In this document: positions 32,335 to 42,160 of the stretch, piece by piece
Layout: every line of letters starts with the position of its first letter
How positions within the stretch are numbered: position 1 is the stretch's first letter
From: Streptomyces sp. NBC_00250
GTDB lineage: Bacteria; Actinomycetota; Actinomycetes; Streptomycetales; Streptomycetaceae
Assembly: GCF_036192275.1 (NCBI RefSeq)
Contig: NZ_CP108088.1
Location: 2,294,001-2,358,000 of the forward strand
Direction: 5' to 3'
Length of the DNA stretch: 64,000 bases
Notes under the pieces: model-generated
Told to the model about the DNA's origin: nothing
Databases searched by the model: none
The model's input: only the letters and a program-made list of their open reading frames with translations
Translations under genes and position numbers: made by a program

Positions 32335-33822
32335 TCACAGGGAGTGCCCCGCACCGGGGTCGGTCCTTTTCGACGTGGCGATGATCTCGTCTGCCGCTCG
32401 ATGGGCCGACGCGATGCAGGCGGGGATGCCGACACCGTCGTACGCGGCGCCCGCGAGCCGCAGTCCGGGGAGGGCGGCGACGGCCTCGCGGACCCGGGCG
32501 ACCCTGGCGAGATGGCCGACCGGGTACTGGGGCAGGCCGCCGATCCAGCGGGTGACCGTGGTGGCGACGGGGCGGGCGGCGAGCCCGGTGGCGGCGGCGA
32601 GGTCCTTGAGGGAGGCGGCGACGAGGTCGGCGTCCTCGCGGTGGACCTGCTCCTCCTCGCCGTGGCGGCCCACGGAGGTGCGCAGCACGAACAGGTCGGG
32701 GGCGCCGTCGGTGACCCAGCGCCACTTCTGCGAGGAGAAGGTGGAGGCCTTGATCGTGTGGCCGTCGACGGGTGGCACGAGGAAACCCGAGCCCGGCAGG
32801 GCGGGGAGACCCGTGCCCGCCGGGGCGGGCAGGTCGGTGCGGCGGAAGGCCAGGGTGACCAGGGCCATGGAGGCGTAGTCGATCTCGTCGAGCTCGGCGG
32901 CGGCGGTGGGCGCGTGCGGGGCGAGGAGCGCGGCGGCGGGTCCGGCGGGGGTGGCGAGGACCACGGCGTCGGCGGTGAGGACCCGGTCGCCGCTGACGAC
33001 CTGCCAGCCGGTGGCCCCGGTGCGGCGGAGCCCGCTCACGGGGGCGTCGGTGAGGATCTCGCCGCCGGCGGCGCGGATCGCGTCGGCGACGGCGCCGGGC
33101 AGGGTGCCGACACCGCCCTCGACGCCGAGGAAGACGGAGCCGCCGAGGCCGGTGGCGGCGCCCGCCGCGTCGGCGGGGACGGCCGCCCCGGCCCGCTGGA
33201 CGGCGCGGACGGCGGCGGTGAGCGTGGGGTGGGTGCGGGCGGCCTCGAAGAGGGCGGGGACGGCGGCCCTCATCGAGATGCGGTAGGCGTCACCGGCGTA
33301 CACCCCGCCGAGGAGGGGTTCCACGAGCCGGTCCACGACCTCGTGGCCCATGCGGGCGGCGACGTACTCCCCGATGGCGATGTCCTCGCCGATCTCGGTC
33401 GGGGGCCGTTCGCCGTCGAGGCCGATCCGGCGCACGCCCTCCCGGGAGAGGAGGCCTTCGACGGCGTGGGCGTCGCCCGGGACGCCCATGACGTGCCCCT
33501 TGGGCATGGGGACGAGCTCGCCCCGGGACCAGACGGACGCGGTGGTCGTGCCGGGGGCCTGGAGCCGGTCGCCGAGGCCGACGGCGCGGGCGAGGGCGAC
33601 GGCCTCGGGGCGGCGGGCGAGGAGCGACTCGGCACCGAGGTCGACGGGCGCGCCCGCGATCTCCCCGGCGAGCAGCTTGCCGCCGAGGCGGCTCCCCGCT
33701 TCGAGGAGGGTCACGCGGTGGCCGGCGACGGCCAGCCGGTGGGCGGCCGCGAGTCCGGCGACACCGCCTCCGGCGACGACGACATGAGGCCCGGCGTGCT
33801 GTCCCGTGGTGTCCGCGTTCAT
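32335..33822 (-). CDS. hemG: Coproporphyrinogen/protoporphyrinogen oxidase (HemG/HemY type)
   Basis: This 495-residue FAD enzyme has [19 protein letters not shown] as the Rossmann motif and [12 protein letters not shown] for the FAD ribose. The C-terminal motif is [20 protein letters not shown]. In this pathway it oxidises coproporphyrinogen III before ferrochelatase and HemQ act. It lies directly upstream of hemQ, and hemE is also close (36.6 kb), so most of the late heme pathway is clustered here. Confidence 0.95.
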   Translation of the reverse strand: MNADTTGQHAGPHVVVAGGGVAGLAAAHRLAVAGHRVTLLEAGSRLGGKLLAGEIAGAPVDLGAESLLARRPEAVALARAVGLGDRLQAPGTTTASVWSRGELVPMPKGHVMGVPGDAHAVEGLLSREGVRRIGLDGERPPTEIGEDIAIGEYVAARMGHEVVDRLVEPLLGGVYAGDAYRISMRAAVPALFEAARTHPTLTAAVRAVQRAGAAVPADAAGAATGLGGSVFLGVEGGVGTLPGAVADAIRAAGGEILTDAPVSGLRRTGATGWQVVSGDRVLTADAVVLATPAGPAAALLAPHAPTAAAELDEIDYASMALVTLAFRRTDLPAPAGTGLPALPGSGFLVPPVDGHTIKASTFSSQKWRWVTDGAPDLFVLRTSVGRHGEEEQVHREDADLVAASLKDLAAATGLAARPVATTVTRWIGGLPQYPVGHLARVARVREAVAALPGLRLAGAAYDGVGIPACIASAHRAADEIIATSKRTDPGAGHSL

Positions 33823-33850
33823 GGGACCACTCTCTCAAATCGCCCACGGG

Positions 33851-33897
33851 CTCCCGTTCCGAGGCCGCCTCTTCCCGCCGCTCCCGTTCCGAGGCCG
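33851..33897. repeat. Direct repeat upstream of the DUF4349 lipoprotein
   Basis: ctcccgttccgaggccg is found exactly at 33851-33867 and 33881-33897, about 90 bp before the lipoprotein start. It could be a regulatory direct repeat or chance in GC-rich DNA. Confidence 0.55.
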
Positions 33898-33988
33898 GAC
33901 CGTGACCGCATCGCTACCGCCGGAGGGCAACCCGTTCGGTGGGCTGGTGCGTCGAACCGGCAACACCTACCACCCTTGGGGGGACTCG

Positions 33989-35008
33989 ATGCGGAGCTCA
34001 CACACGACGGCGAGAACGCGGGCGGCGGCGGGCGCGGTCCTGCTCACCGCGGCGCTGGTGCTGACCGGCTGCGGAGCCGGCGGCACCGACATGGCCGGGG
34101 ACTCGAAGCGGGACCTGAGCGCGGCGGCGCCCGCGGACGCCAAGGGCGCCGCCGACGGCTACGCGGGCTCGGGCGCCGAGAAGGCCCCGTCGGCGCCGTC
34201 GAAGGCTCCCGCCCAGCAGCAGCACGTCATCCGTACCGCCTCCCTGTCGGTCGAGGTCGTTGACGTGACGAAGGCACTGGCCACGGCGCGCGAGGTGACG
34301 GCAGGCGCGGGTGGGCACGTCGAGAACGAGACGACGGAGCGGATCGACGACGGGTACGTCACCTCCCGCATCGTGCTGCGGGTGCCGCAGGAGCGGTACG
34401 ACTCCGTCCTCACCGAGCTCACGGGCACGGGGAAGCTGCTGGCCCGCAAGGCCGACGCCAAGGACGTCACCGAGCAGGTGGTGGACGTGGAGAGCCGGAT
34501 CGCCACCCAGCGCGCGAGCGTGGCGCGGGTGCGGGCGCTGATGGAGCGGGCCGAGAGGCTGACGGACGTGGTGACCCTGGAGGGCGAGCTGAGCCGCCGC
34601 CAGGCGGACCTGGAGTCGCTGCTGGCCCAGCAGTCCTCGTTGAAGGACCGCACGTCGCTCGCGACGATCACCCTGGAACTGTCGCAGAAGGAGAAGCCGC
34701 CGGCCGAGAAGCCCGAGGAGGAGAGCCGCCCCGGCTTCGGTGACGCCCTGAGCGGCGGCTGGAACGCCCTGGTCGCCGCGGTCTCCTGGGCGGTCGTCGT
34801 GCTCGCGGCCCTTGCGCCCTGGCTGGCCGTGGCCCTGATCGTCTACCTCGTGTGGCGCCACGTCGTCCGCCCCCGCCGCGCCGGGCGCACGGCCGCCGGC
34901 CCAGCGGCCCTGCCGGAGACCCCGCCCGCCGTCCCGGCCGCCCGCCGCAACGCCGCGGGAGCCCCCGTACCCCCGGAGACGCCCGACACCCCCAGCACCG
35001 GCGAGTGA
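33989..35008 (+). CDS. DUF4349 lipoprotein
   Basis: This 339-residue lipoprotein has a signal peptide with lipobox LTGC around residue 28, a disordered Ala/Lys/Gly linker, then DUF4349 (LSVEVVDVTKALATAREVTA, RIVLRVPQERYD). A coiled coil follows (SRIATQRASVARVRAL, LEGELSRRQADLESLL) and one C-terminal membrane helix (LAALAPWLAVALIVYLVWRH). It may be a scaffold or sensor on the membrane outer face. The ATG at 33989 has GGGGGG just upstream; the in-frame upstream part is not coding. Confidence 0.9.
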   Translation: MRSSHTTARTRAAAGAVLLTAALVLTGCGAGGTDMAGDSKRDLSAAAPADAKGAADGYAGSGAEKAPSAPSKAPAQQQHVIRTASLSVEVVDVTKALATAREVTAGAGGHVENETTERIDDGYVTSRIVLRVPQERYDSVLTELTGTGKLLARKADAKDVTEQVVDVESRIATQRASVARVRALMERAERLTDVVTLEGELSRRQADLESLLAQQSSLKDRTSLATITLELSQKEKPPAEKPEEESRPGFGDALSGGWNALVAAVSWAVVVLAALAPWLAVALIVYLVWRHVVRPRRAGRTAAGPAALPETPPAVPAARRNAAGAPVPPETPDTPSTGE

Positions 35009-35138
35009 GCCGAAGGGGCGCGCCGGTGGAACGGTCCCGGGCGCGCGGAGCCCCCTGAGGGACGGAGGAGGCGAGCACGGTCGGGGCTGTTCCACCGACT
35101 TCGGCGCCCCGGAGGCGAACCGAGCCCAAAATGGAGAG

Positions 35139-36512
35139 GTGAGCGAACGACTGGTGGTCATCGGTGGCGACGCGGCGGGGATGTCCGCCGCGTCGCAGGC
35201 GCGCAGGCTCAAGGGGCCGGAGGAGTTGGAGATCGTCGCGTTCGAGCGCGGTCACTTCTCCTCGTACTCGGCCTGCGGCATCCCGTACTGGGTCGGCGGC
35301 GACGTCGCCACGCGCGACGAGCTGATCGCGCGCTCCCCCGAGGAGCACCGGGCGCGCGCCATCGACCTGCGGATGCGGACGGAGGTCACGGCGGTCGACG
35401 TGTCCGGGCAGCGGGTCCTCGCACGGGACCTGGAGACGGGCACGGAGGCCTGGACGGGCTTCGACAAGCTGGTGGTCGCGACGGGCGCCCGGCCGAAGCG
35501 CCCGGCGCTGCCGGGGATCGACGCGCCCGGGGTGCACGGGGTGCAGACCCTGGACGACGGGCAGGCGCTCCTCGACTCCCTCGACGGGACGCCCGGGCGG
35601 CGGGCGGTCGTGGTCGGCGCGGGCTACATCGGTGTGGAGATGGCCGAGGCGCTCCTGAACCGGGGCTACGAGGTGACGCTCCTGCACCGGGGCGAGCAGC
35701 CGATGGCGACCCTGGATCCGGACATGGGCCGTCTGGTGCACCGGGCGCTGGACGGATTGGGGATCACGACGGTCGCCTCGGCGGCGGCGACGAAGATCCT
35801 GACCGGTGAGGACGGCCGGGTCCGTGCGGTGGCGACGGAGGAGGCCGAGTACCCGGCGGACGTCGTGGTCCTCGGCATGGGGGTGGTGCCGGAGACCTCG
35901 CTGGCCCGGGCGGCGGGGCTGCCGCTCGGGGCGTACGGCGGGCTGCTCACGGATCTGGCGATGCGGGTCAGGGGGCACGCGAACATCTGGGCGGGCGGCG
36001 ACTGCGTCGAGGTCCTGGACCTGGTCTCGGGCCGGGAGCGGTACGTGCCGCTCGGGACGCACGCGAACAAGCACGGCCAGGTCATCGGGGCGAACGTGGG
36101 CGGTGACTACGCGACGTTCCCGGGGGTCGTGGGCACGGCCGTGTCGAAGGTCTGCGACCTGGAGATCGCCCGGACCGGCCTGCGGGAGAAGGACGCCCGG
36201 GAGGTGGGGCTGCGGTACGTGACGGTGACGGTGGAGTCGACGAGCCGGGCGGGCTACTACCCGGGGGCCGCGCCGATGACGGTGAAGATGCTGGCCGAGC
36301 GGCGCACGGGCCGGCTGCTCGGGGTGCAGATCGTGGGCCGGGAGGGCGCGGGGAAGCGGGTGGACATCGCGGCCGTGGCGCTGACGGCGGGGATGACGGT
36401 GGAGTCGATGACGGCCCTGGACCTGGGGTATGCGCCGCCGTTCTCGCCGGTGTGGGACCCGGTCCTGATCGCGGCCCGCAAGGCGACGGCGGCGGTCCGC
36501 GCGGCCGTCTGA
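35139..36512 (+). CDS. FAD-dependent CoA-disulfide-reductase-like oxidoreductase
   Basis: This 457-residue flavoprotein has LVVIGGDAAGMSAASQ as the FAD motif, a catalytic cysteine C46 in SSYSACGIPYW and the NAD motif VVVGAGYIGVEMAEAL. The second FAD motif IWAGGDCVEV and a C-terminal dimer domain (TVKMLAERRTGRLLGVQIVG) complete it. This is the pyridine-nucleotide disulfide reductase family with a single redox cysteine, as in CoA-disulfide reductase or NADH oxidase. A low-molecular-weight thiol or sulfur substrate is likely, but not proven. Confidence 0.92.
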   Translation: MSERLVVIGGDAAGMSAASQARRLKGPEELEIVAFERGHFSSYSACGIPYWVGGDVATRDELIARSPEEHRARAIDLRMRTEVTAVDVSGQRVLARDLETGTEAWTGFDKLVVATGARPKRPALPGIDAPGVHGVQTLDDGQALLDSLDGTPGRRAVVVGAGYIGVEMAEALLNRGYEVTLLHRGEQPMATLDPDMGRLVHRALDGLGITTVASAAATKILTGEDGRVRAVATEEAEYPADVVVLGMGVVPETSLARAAGLPLGAYGGLLTDLAMRVRGHANIWAGGDCVEVLDLVSGRERYVPLGTHANKHGQVIGANVGGDYATFPGVVGTAVSKVCDLEIARTGLREKDAREVGLRYVTVTVESTSRAGYYPGAAPMTVKMLAERRTGRLLGVQIVGREGAGKRVDIAAVALTAGMTVESMTALDLGYAPPFSPVWDPVLIAARKATAAVRAAV

Positions 36513-36520
36513 CGAAAGCG

Positions 36521-36555
36521 CGACGGCCACCGGGGGTCTCCCCCGGTGGCCGTCG
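36521..36555. terminator. 16-bp convergent hairpin terminator
   Basis: A perfect 16-bp stem with a 3-nt loop separates the end of the flavoprotein gene from the convergent hemE. Confidence 0.85.
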
Positions 36556-36574
36556 GACAGGCGTCGTGTGTGCC

Positions 36575-37651
36575 TCAGACCGCCGTCCGCGTGTGCACAT
36601 ACTCCACGAGACGGGTCAGGGCGTCCGGGTCCATCGACGGCATGACGCCGTGGCCCAGGTTGAAGACGTGTCCCTCCAGGTCCTTCGCGGCGGCCAGGAC
36701 CTCGTCCGTCTTGGCCTCGACGACCTCGCGCCCGGCGAAGAGCACGGCCGGGTCCAGGTTGCCCTGGAGGGCCTTGCCGGGGCCGACGCGGCGGGCGGCC
36801 TCGTCGAGCGGGACGCGCCAGTCGACGCCGACGACGTCCGCGCCGGCCTCGCCCATGAGGCCGAGCAGCTCGCCCGTACCCACACCGAAGTGGATGCGCG
36901 GGACGCCGTAGCCGGCGACCGCGTCGAAGACCTTCACCGAGGCGGGCATCACCGAGCGGCGGTAGTCGGCCGGGGCGAGGGCGCCGACCCAGGAGTCGAA
37001 GAGCTGGACGGCGGAGGCGCCCGCCTCGATCTGGACCTTGAGGAAGGCCGAGGTGATCTCGGCGAGACGGTCGAGGAGATCGGCCCACAGCTGCGGGTCG
37101 CCGTACATCATCGCCTTGGTGCGCTCGTGGCTGCGCGACGGACCGCCCTCGACGAGGTAGCTCGCGAGGGTGAAAGGCGCGCCCGCGAAGCCGATGAGCG
37201 GGGTGTCGCCCAGCTCGCCGGTGAGCATCCCGATGGCCTCGGTGACGTAGTGGACGTCCTCGGGGGTCAGGTCGCGCAGCCGGGCCAGGTCGGCGCGGGT
37301 GCGGATCGGGTCGGCGACGACCGGGCCGACGCCGGGCTTGATGTCGAGGTCGAGGCCGATGGCCTTGAGGGGGACGACGATGTCGCTGAAGTAGATGGCG
37401 GCGTCGACCTTGTGGCGGCGGACCGGCTGGAGCGTGATCTCGGTGACCAGCTCGGGCCGCATGCAGGACTCCAGCATGGGGATGCCCTCGCGCACCTTGA
37501 GGTACTCGGGGAGGGAGCGCCCGGCCTGCCGCATGAACCAGACGGGGGTGTGCGGCACGGGCTCCCGCCGGCATGCCTTGAGGAACGCGGAGTCGTACGT
37601 CCGCGACTGCTGCTTCGTCTGCTGGCCCTGCGGGCGGTCGTTGGCACTCAC
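36575..37651 (-). CDS. hemE: Uroporphyrinogen decarboxylase HemE
   Basis: HemE removes four carboxyl groups from uroporphyrinogen III to give coproporphyrinogen III. The protein has 358 residues, with the classic active-site region [15 protein letters not shown], the conserved Asp in YFSDIVVPL and [14 protein letters not shown] at 37651 (VSAND) was chosen because the frame before it is non-coding. It is the first heme-pathway gene of this region and is read toward hemG/hemQ, though the two flavoprotein/lipoprotein genes intervene on the other strand. Confidence 0.96.
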   Translation of the reverse strand: MSANDRPQGQQTKQQSRTYDSAFLKACRREPVPHTPVWFMRQAGRSLPEYLKVREGIPMLESCMRPELVTEITLQPVRRHKVDAAIYFSDIVVPLKAIGLDLDIKPGVGPVVADPIRTRADLARLRDLTPEDVHYVTEAIGMLTGELGDTPLIGFAGAPFTLASYLVEGGPSRSHERTKAMMYGDPQLWADLLDRLAEITSAFLKVQIEAGASAVQLFDSWVGALAPADYRRSVMPASVKVFDAVAGYGVPRIHFGVGTGELLGLMGEAGADVVGVDWRVPLDEAARRVGPGKALQGNLDPAVLFAGREVVEAKTDEVLAAAKDLEGHVFNLGHGVMPSMDPDALTRLVEYVHTRTAV

Positions 37652-37729
37652 GACCAGAATCTTCGCATGTGGCGGGAAGCCGCTCGTCCGGGCAGGGTGT
37701 CCCTCCCTGCACGGAGGCCCCGTTCCGCC

Positions 37730-37735
37730 TACTCT
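37730..37735 (+). promoter_or_regulatory. -10 box for a leaderless DUF3000 transcript
   Basis: TACTCT ends 7 bp before the ATG at 37743, with no ribosome site between. This spacing is typical of leaderless Streptomyces mRNAs. Confidence 0.45.
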
Positions 37736-37742
37736 TCCCCGC

Positions 37743-38444
37743 ATGGCTGCGGCTCAGGGACATTTTTCCGATCATTCCGACGGCGATCGAGGGACGGACG
37801 AAACGGCGGACAGTACGGAGGCGAACCCGGTTCCACCCGTGTTCCGGCGGGCGGTGGAGGCGTTGCGCTCGGCGCGGCTGCGACCCGAGATCGAGATCGA
37901 CCCGACGAGGCCCCCGCAGCGCCTCGCCCCTTACGCGTACGCGGTGGAGGCGGCCGTCGTGGACGGCGAGGAGGACCTCGCGGACGGGCGGCTCGTGCTG
38001 CTGCACGATCCGGACGGCCACGAGGCCTGGAAGGGTACGTTCCGGCTTGTGACGCTCGTCCGGGCGGAGCTGGAGCCGGAGATGGCGGCGGATCCGCTGC
38101 TGCCCGAGGTGTGCTGGTCCTGGCTGACGGGGGCCATGGAGGCCCGGGGGCTCGCGTACGGGGAGGCGAGCGGGACCGTGACGATGGCGGGCTCGCACTA
38201 CTTCGGCGGGCTGGCGGACCGCAGGCCGGCGACACAGATCGAGATCCGGGCGTCCTGGACGCCGCACGAGGGTCTGGGCGGGGTGCCGGACACGGGGGCG
38301 CACCTGGCGGCCTGGTGCGATCTGCTCTGCCAGATCGCGGGGCTGCCGCCCGCGCCGGCCGAACCGGCGACGGGGGCGACGGGGACGGTGTCGGGCGCGG
38401 GGGTCGTCTCGTTGCCCCAGCGGCGGGGGCCGCAGCAGGCCTGA
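37743..38444 (+). CDS. DUF3000 family protein
   Basis: This 233-residue conserved actinobacterial DUF3000 protein has [18 protein letters not shown], an acidic Trp-rich core ([16 protein letters not shown]) and [21 protein letters not shown]. No catalytic motif is known. It is divergent from hemE by 91 bp and ends before the response regulator. A -10 box lies 7 bp upstream of the start, suggesting a leaderless mRNA. Confidence 0.9.
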   Translation: MAAAQGHFSDHSDGDRGTDETADSTEANPVPPVFRRAVEALRSARLRPEIEIDPTRPPQRLAPYAYAVEAAVVDGEEDLADGRLVLLHDPDGHEAWKGTFRLVTLVRAELEPEMAADPLLPEVCWSWLTGAMEARGLAYGEASGTVTMAGSHYFGGLADRRPATQIEIRASWTPHEGLGGVPDTGAHLAAWCDLLCQIAGLPPAPAEPATGATGTVSGAGVVSLPQRRGPQQA

Positions 38445-38707
38445 GGGACTGGATCAAGCCACTCTTCGGAGTGTCCGAACGACGGCCCCGACACTCCCCC
38501 TCAGGGGTGACGGGGCGGGGCCCGCTCGTAGGATGATCGATCACGCGTCCGAATTGCCCTAATTGTTACTCACCAAATCGTGATCTTTCCCTAAAGGCGG
38601 GCGGCCCAGCTGCCGAAGGAACCAGTGACCCCTTCACTGCACGGGTTCGCCCCCGGCTTCTTCCCCGAGCCGGCTCCGTCCCGCATCCTTCCCCCCCAGG
38701 AGGCCTG

Positions 38708-39373
38708 GTGTCCGTTCTCCTCGAGCAGCCCGCAAGCCTGGTCGCCTACCGCCCGAACAAGCCGACGGCCATGGTCGTCGTGGCCGACCCGCGCGTCCGC
38801 TCCACCGTGACCCGCCACCTGTGGGCCCTCGGAGTACGCGACGTGATCGAGGCTTCTTCCATCGCGGAGGCACGTCCCCGCGTCGGCAACCCGCGCGACA
38901 TCTGCGTTGCCGACGTCCACCTGCCCGACGGCAGCGGCCTGACCCTGCTGTCCGAGACCCGCGCCGCGGGCTGGCCCAACGGCCTCGCCCTCTCGGCCGC
39001 CGATGACATCGGCGCCGTACGAAACGCCCTGGCGGGCGGCGTGAAGGGCTATGTAGTCACCGGTACCCGTACGAACATCGGCCACCCGACCCGACCCGGC
39101 GCCGCCCCCATCGGCGCCGCGGCCGCGCGGCTCGGCCACCGCCGCCCCCCGGGTGCCCCGAGCCACCCGGGCGGCTACCGCGAGCTCTCCGGCCGTGAGG
39201 TCGAAGTGCTCCGGCTCGTCGCGGAGGGCCAGTCGAACAAGGCGATCGGCGTCTCCATGGGCCTCTCCGCCCTCACCGTGAAGAGCCACCTCGCCCGCAT
39301 CGCCCGCAAGCTGGGCACCGGCGACCGCGCCGGCATGGTCGCGGTGGCCCTGCGGACGGGGATCATCCACTGA
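38708..39373 (+). CDS. Atypical orphan LuxR-type response regulator
   Basis: This 221-residue regulator has a degenerate receiver: only one Asp (D27) of the N-terminal acidic pair, a phospho-acceptor Asp at D69 (VADVHLPDGSG), and Thr instead of the usual Lys after GYVV. A LuxR-type C-terminal helix-turn-helix is normal (LSGREVEVLRLVAEGQSNKA). No kinase gene is adjacent. The pattern fits WhiI/BldM-like orphan regulators that do not need phosphorylation. GTG at 38708 has AGGAGG. Confidence 0.9.
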   Translation: MSVLLEQPASLVAYRPNKPTAMVVVADPRVRSTVTRHLWALGVRDVIEASSIAEARPRVGNPRDICVADVHLPDGSGLTLLSETRAAGWPNGLALSAADDIGAVRNALAGGVKGYVVTGTRTNIGHPTRPGAAPIGAAAARLGHRRPPGAPSHPGGYRELSGREVEVLRLVAEGQSNKAIGVSMGLSALTVKSHLARIARKLGTGDRAGMVAVALRTGIIH

Positions 39374-39395
39374 CGGATCGGTCCACGAGAAGCCG

Positions 39396-39429
39396 GCGCC
39401 TGTCGACGGAACGTTCCGTCGACAGGCGC
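39396..39429. terminator. 17-bp palindromic terminator
   Basis: A perfect 17-bp inverted repeat, with the four innermost bases able to form a loop, follows the response regulator. Its right arm overlaps the likely -35 region of the RNase D gene. Confidence 0.8.
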
Positions 39430-39443
39430 TTGCCGTTCACCGA

Positions 39444-39449
39444 TACCCT
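39444..39449 (+). promoter_or_regulatory. -10 box for leaderless RNase D gene
   Basis: TACCCT ends 6 bp before the GTG at 39456. A candidate -35, tcgaca at 39419-39424, gives a 19-bp spacer inside the hairpin arm. No ribosome site is visible. Confidence 0.45.
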
Positions 39450-39455
39450 TGACAG

Positions 39456-40739
39456 GTGACCGACGCCCAAGAGACCGCAGCAGACACAGCACTGCGCACC
39501 ACCGGGGGCGGCCCCCCGGACGACGATGTCCCTGCGAATGGGCTTCCGATCCCGTTGCTGGAGCCCCGCGAGGGGATTCCGCCCGTCGTCGAGACCGAGG
39601 ACGCCCTCGCCGAGGTGATCGCCGCCTTCGCGGCGGGCCGCGGCCCCGTGGCCGTGGACGCCGAGCGCGCCTCCGGCTACCGCTACGGCCAGCGCGCCTA
39701 CCTCGTGCAGCTCCGCCGCGAGGGCGCGGGCACCGCGCTCATCGACCCGGTGGGCTGCCCCGACCTCTCGGGACTCGGCGACGCGCTCGCCGGGACCGAG
39801 TGGATCCTGCACGCCGCGACCCAGGATCTTCCGTGCCTGCGCGACATAGGCATGCTGCCGACCTCGCTGTTCGACACCGAGCTGGCCGGGCGGCTCGCGG
39901 GCTTCCCGCGCGTCGGCCTCGGCGCGATGGTCGAGTCCGTCCTCGGCTACGCCCTGGAGAAGGGCCACTCCGCCGTGGACTGGTCCACCAGGCCACTGCC
40001 CGAGCCCTGGCTGCGGTACGCGGCACTCGACGTGGAACTCCTCGTCGACCTGCGGGACGCCCTGGAGAAGGAGCTCGACCGGCAGGGCAAGCTGGAGTGG
40101 GCGCACCAGGAGTTCGACGCGATCGCCTCCGCCCCGCCCGCCCCGCCGCGCAAGGACCCGTGGCGGCGGACCTCCGGCATGCACAAGGTGCGCCGCCGTC
40201 GCCAGATGGCGGTCGTACGGGAGCTGTGGACGGCCCGTGACAAGGTCGCCCAGCGGCGGGACGTCTCCCCCGGCAAGGTGCTGAGCGACGCGGCGATCGT
40301 GGAGGCCTCGCTCGCGGTGCCGGTGAACCTGGCCGCACTCTCGGCGCTGCCCGGTTTCGGGCACCGGATGGGTCGCCGTCAGCTGGAGCAGTGGCAGGCG
40401 GCCGTCGACCGCGCCCGCGCCCTGCCGGAGAGCGAGCTTCCCCAGCCCGGCCAGCAGGTGGCGGGCCCGCCCCCGCCGCGCGCCTGGGCGGACAAGGACC
40501 CGGTCGCGGCGGCCCGCCTGTCGGCGGCGCGCGCGTCGGTCTCGGCCCTCGCGGAGGAGCTGAACCTGCCGCAGGAGAACCTGATCACGCCGGACACGGT
40601 GCGACGGGTGTGCTGGGAGCCGCCGGCCGCGGCGGACGCGGACGGCGTCGCCGCCGCCCTCGCGGACCACGGCGCGCGCCCCTGGCAGGTCGAACTGGTG
40701 ACCCCGCTCCTGGTGAAGGCGCTGACGGCCACCGCGTGA
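39456..40739 (+). CDS. rnd: Ribonuclease D (DEDD 3'-5' exonuclease with HRDC)
   Basis: This 427-residue protein has a DEDD exonuclease core (VAVDAERASGYRYGQ with the first Asp/Glu, TQDLPCLRD, then LRYAALDVELL). An HRDC-like helical domain follows (RDKVAQRRDVSPGKVLSD). It trims structured RNA 3' ends. It also carries an N-terminal Pro/Asp-rich extension. Standard gene for this position next to the orphan regulator and fadAB. Confidence 0.95.
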   Translation: MTDAQETAADTALRTTGGGPPDDDVPANGLPIPLLEPREGIPPVVETEDALAEVIAAFAAGRGPVAVDAERASGYRYGQRAYLVQLRREGAGTALIDPVGCPDLSGLGDALAGTEWILHAATQDLPCLRDIGMLPTSLFDTELAGRLAGFPRVGLGAMVESVLGYALEKGHSAVDWSTRPLPEPWLRYAALDVELLVDLRDALEKELDRQGKLEWAHQEFDAIASAPPAPPRKDPWRRTSGMHKVRRRRQMAVVRELWTARDKVAQRRDVSPGKVLSDAAIVEASLAVPVNLAALSALPGFGHRMGRRQLEQWQAAVDRARALPESELPQPGQQVAGPPPPRAWADKDPVAAARLSAARASVSALAEELNLPQENLITPDTVRRVCWEPPAAADADGVAAALADHGARPWQVELVTPLLVKALTATA

Positions 40740-40761
40740 CCCCGCGCGCCGTCCGATCCGA

Positions 40762-40795
40762 GAGCCCCCGGCGTGCCGAAATGCGCCGGGGGCTC
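40762..40795 (+). terminator. 12-bp hairpin after RNase D
   Basis: gagcccccggcg pairs perfectly with its complement around a 10-nt loop, 23 bp after the RNase D stop and before fadA. Confidence 0.7.
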
Positions 40796-40945
40796 CGTCA
40801 TGTCCGGCAGGCTTCGGGGTGTGACCTTCGCCGCTTGGGCCCCAGGGGCTGGGCAGCTTGGTTACCCACAAGTAGCATGGGGGAAGCAAGCGCACGCTTA
40901 GGCGTGCCGCAGCAGTGCCATCCCGCACCCTGGAGGAGAGCCATC

Positions 40946-42160
40946 GTGCCTCGTACCGTCAGGGACGTCGTCTTCGTCGACGGCGTCCGCACCCCGTTCG
41001 GCAAGGCGGGCCCGAAGGGCATCTACCACGAGACCCGCGCCGACGATCTCGTCGTCAAGGCCATCCGGGAGCTGCTGCGCCGCAACCCCGGCCTCGACCC
41101 CGCGAAGATCGACGAGGTCGCCATCGCCGCGACCACGCAGATCGGTGACCAGGGTCTGACCCTCGGCCGTACGGCGGGCATCCTCGCCGGCCTGCCGCAG
41201 TCGGTGCCGGGCTACTCCATCGACCGCATGTGTGCCGGTGCGCTCACGGCCGTCACGAGCGTCGCCGGTTCGATCGCCTTCGGCGCCTACGACGCCGTCA
41301 TCGCCGGTGGCGTCGAGCACATGGGCCGCCACCCCATGGGCGAGGGCGTCGACCCGAACCCGCGCTTCGTGTCGGAGAAGCTCGTCGACGAGTCCGCCCT
41401 CTTCATGGGCATGACCGCCGAGAACCTGCACGACCGCTACCCGAGCATCACCAAGCAGCGCGCCGACGAGTACGCCGTGCGCTCGCAGGAGAAGGCCGCC
41501 AAGGCGTACGCCGACGGCAAGATCCAGCAGGACCTGGTGCCGATCTCGGTCCGCCGCACCGACGCCTCCACCGGTGAGACCGGCTGGGGCCTGGTCACCG
41601 CCGACGAGCCGATGCGCCCGGGCACCACCCTGGAGTCGCTGGCCAACCTGAAGACGCCGTTCCGCGTCCACGGCAACGTCACCGCGGGCAACGCGGCCGG
41701 TCTCAACGACGGCGCCACCGCCTCGATCATCGCCTCCGAGGACTTCGCCCGCGAGCACGACCTCCCGGTGAAGATGCGCCTCGTCTCGTACGCCTTCGCC
41801 GGCGTCGAGCCCGAGGTCATGGGCTACGGCCCGATCCCGGCGACCGAGAAGGCCCTCGCGAAGGCCGGTCTGTCCATCGAGGACATCGACCTCTTCGAGG
41901 TCAACGAGGCCTTCGCGGTCCAGGTCCTCGCCTTCCTGGAGCACTACGGCATCGCCGACGACGACGCCCGCGTCAACCAGTACGGCGGCGCCATCGCCTA
42001 CGGTCACCCGCTCGCCTCCTCCGGCGTCCGTCTGATGACGCAGCTGGCTCGCCAGTTCGAGGAGAACCCGCAGGTCCGCTACGGCCTCAACACGATGTGC
42101 GTCGGCTTCGGCATGGGCGCCACGGTCATCTGGGAAAACCCCCACTGGGAGGGCAAGTGA
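40946..42160 (+). CDS. fadA: Acetyl-CoA acyltransferase (thiolase) FadA
   Basis: FadA does the final thiolytic cleavage of beta-oxidation. The protein has 404 residues with nucleophile C96 in IDRMCAGAL, NEAFAVQ, and YGHPLASSG near the end. The second catalytic cysteine is in TMCVGFGMG. GTG at 40946 follows GGAGGAGAG. It overlaps fadB by 4 bp, so the two subunits of the complex are made together. Confidence 0.96.
   Translation: MPRTVRDVVFVDGVRTPFGKAGPKGIYHETRADDLVVKAIRELLRRNPGLDPAKIDEVAIAATTQIGDQGLTLGRTAGILAGLPQSVPGYSIDRMCAGALTAVTSVAGSIAFGAYDAVIAGGVEHMGRHPMGEGVDPNPRFVSEKLVDESALFMGMTAENLHDRYPSITKQRADEYAVRSQEKAAKAYADGKIQQDLVPISVRRTDASTGETGWGLVTADEPMRPGTTLESLANLKTPFRVHGNVTAGNAAGLNDGATASIIASEDFAREHDLPVKMRLVSYAFAGVEPEVMGYGPIPATEKALAKAGLSIEDIDLFEVNEAFAVQVLAFLEHYGIADDDARVNQYGGAIAYGHPLASSGVRLMTQLARQFEENPQVRYGLNTMCVGFGMGATVIWENPHWEGK

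Noticed and set aside
34668..38303. A 1211-codon minus-strand open frame
   Set aside because: It runs antisense through the lipoprotein, flavoprotein, hemE and DUF3000 genes. Its protein is Arg/Pro/Gly-rich without domains, typical of GC-rich shadow frames.
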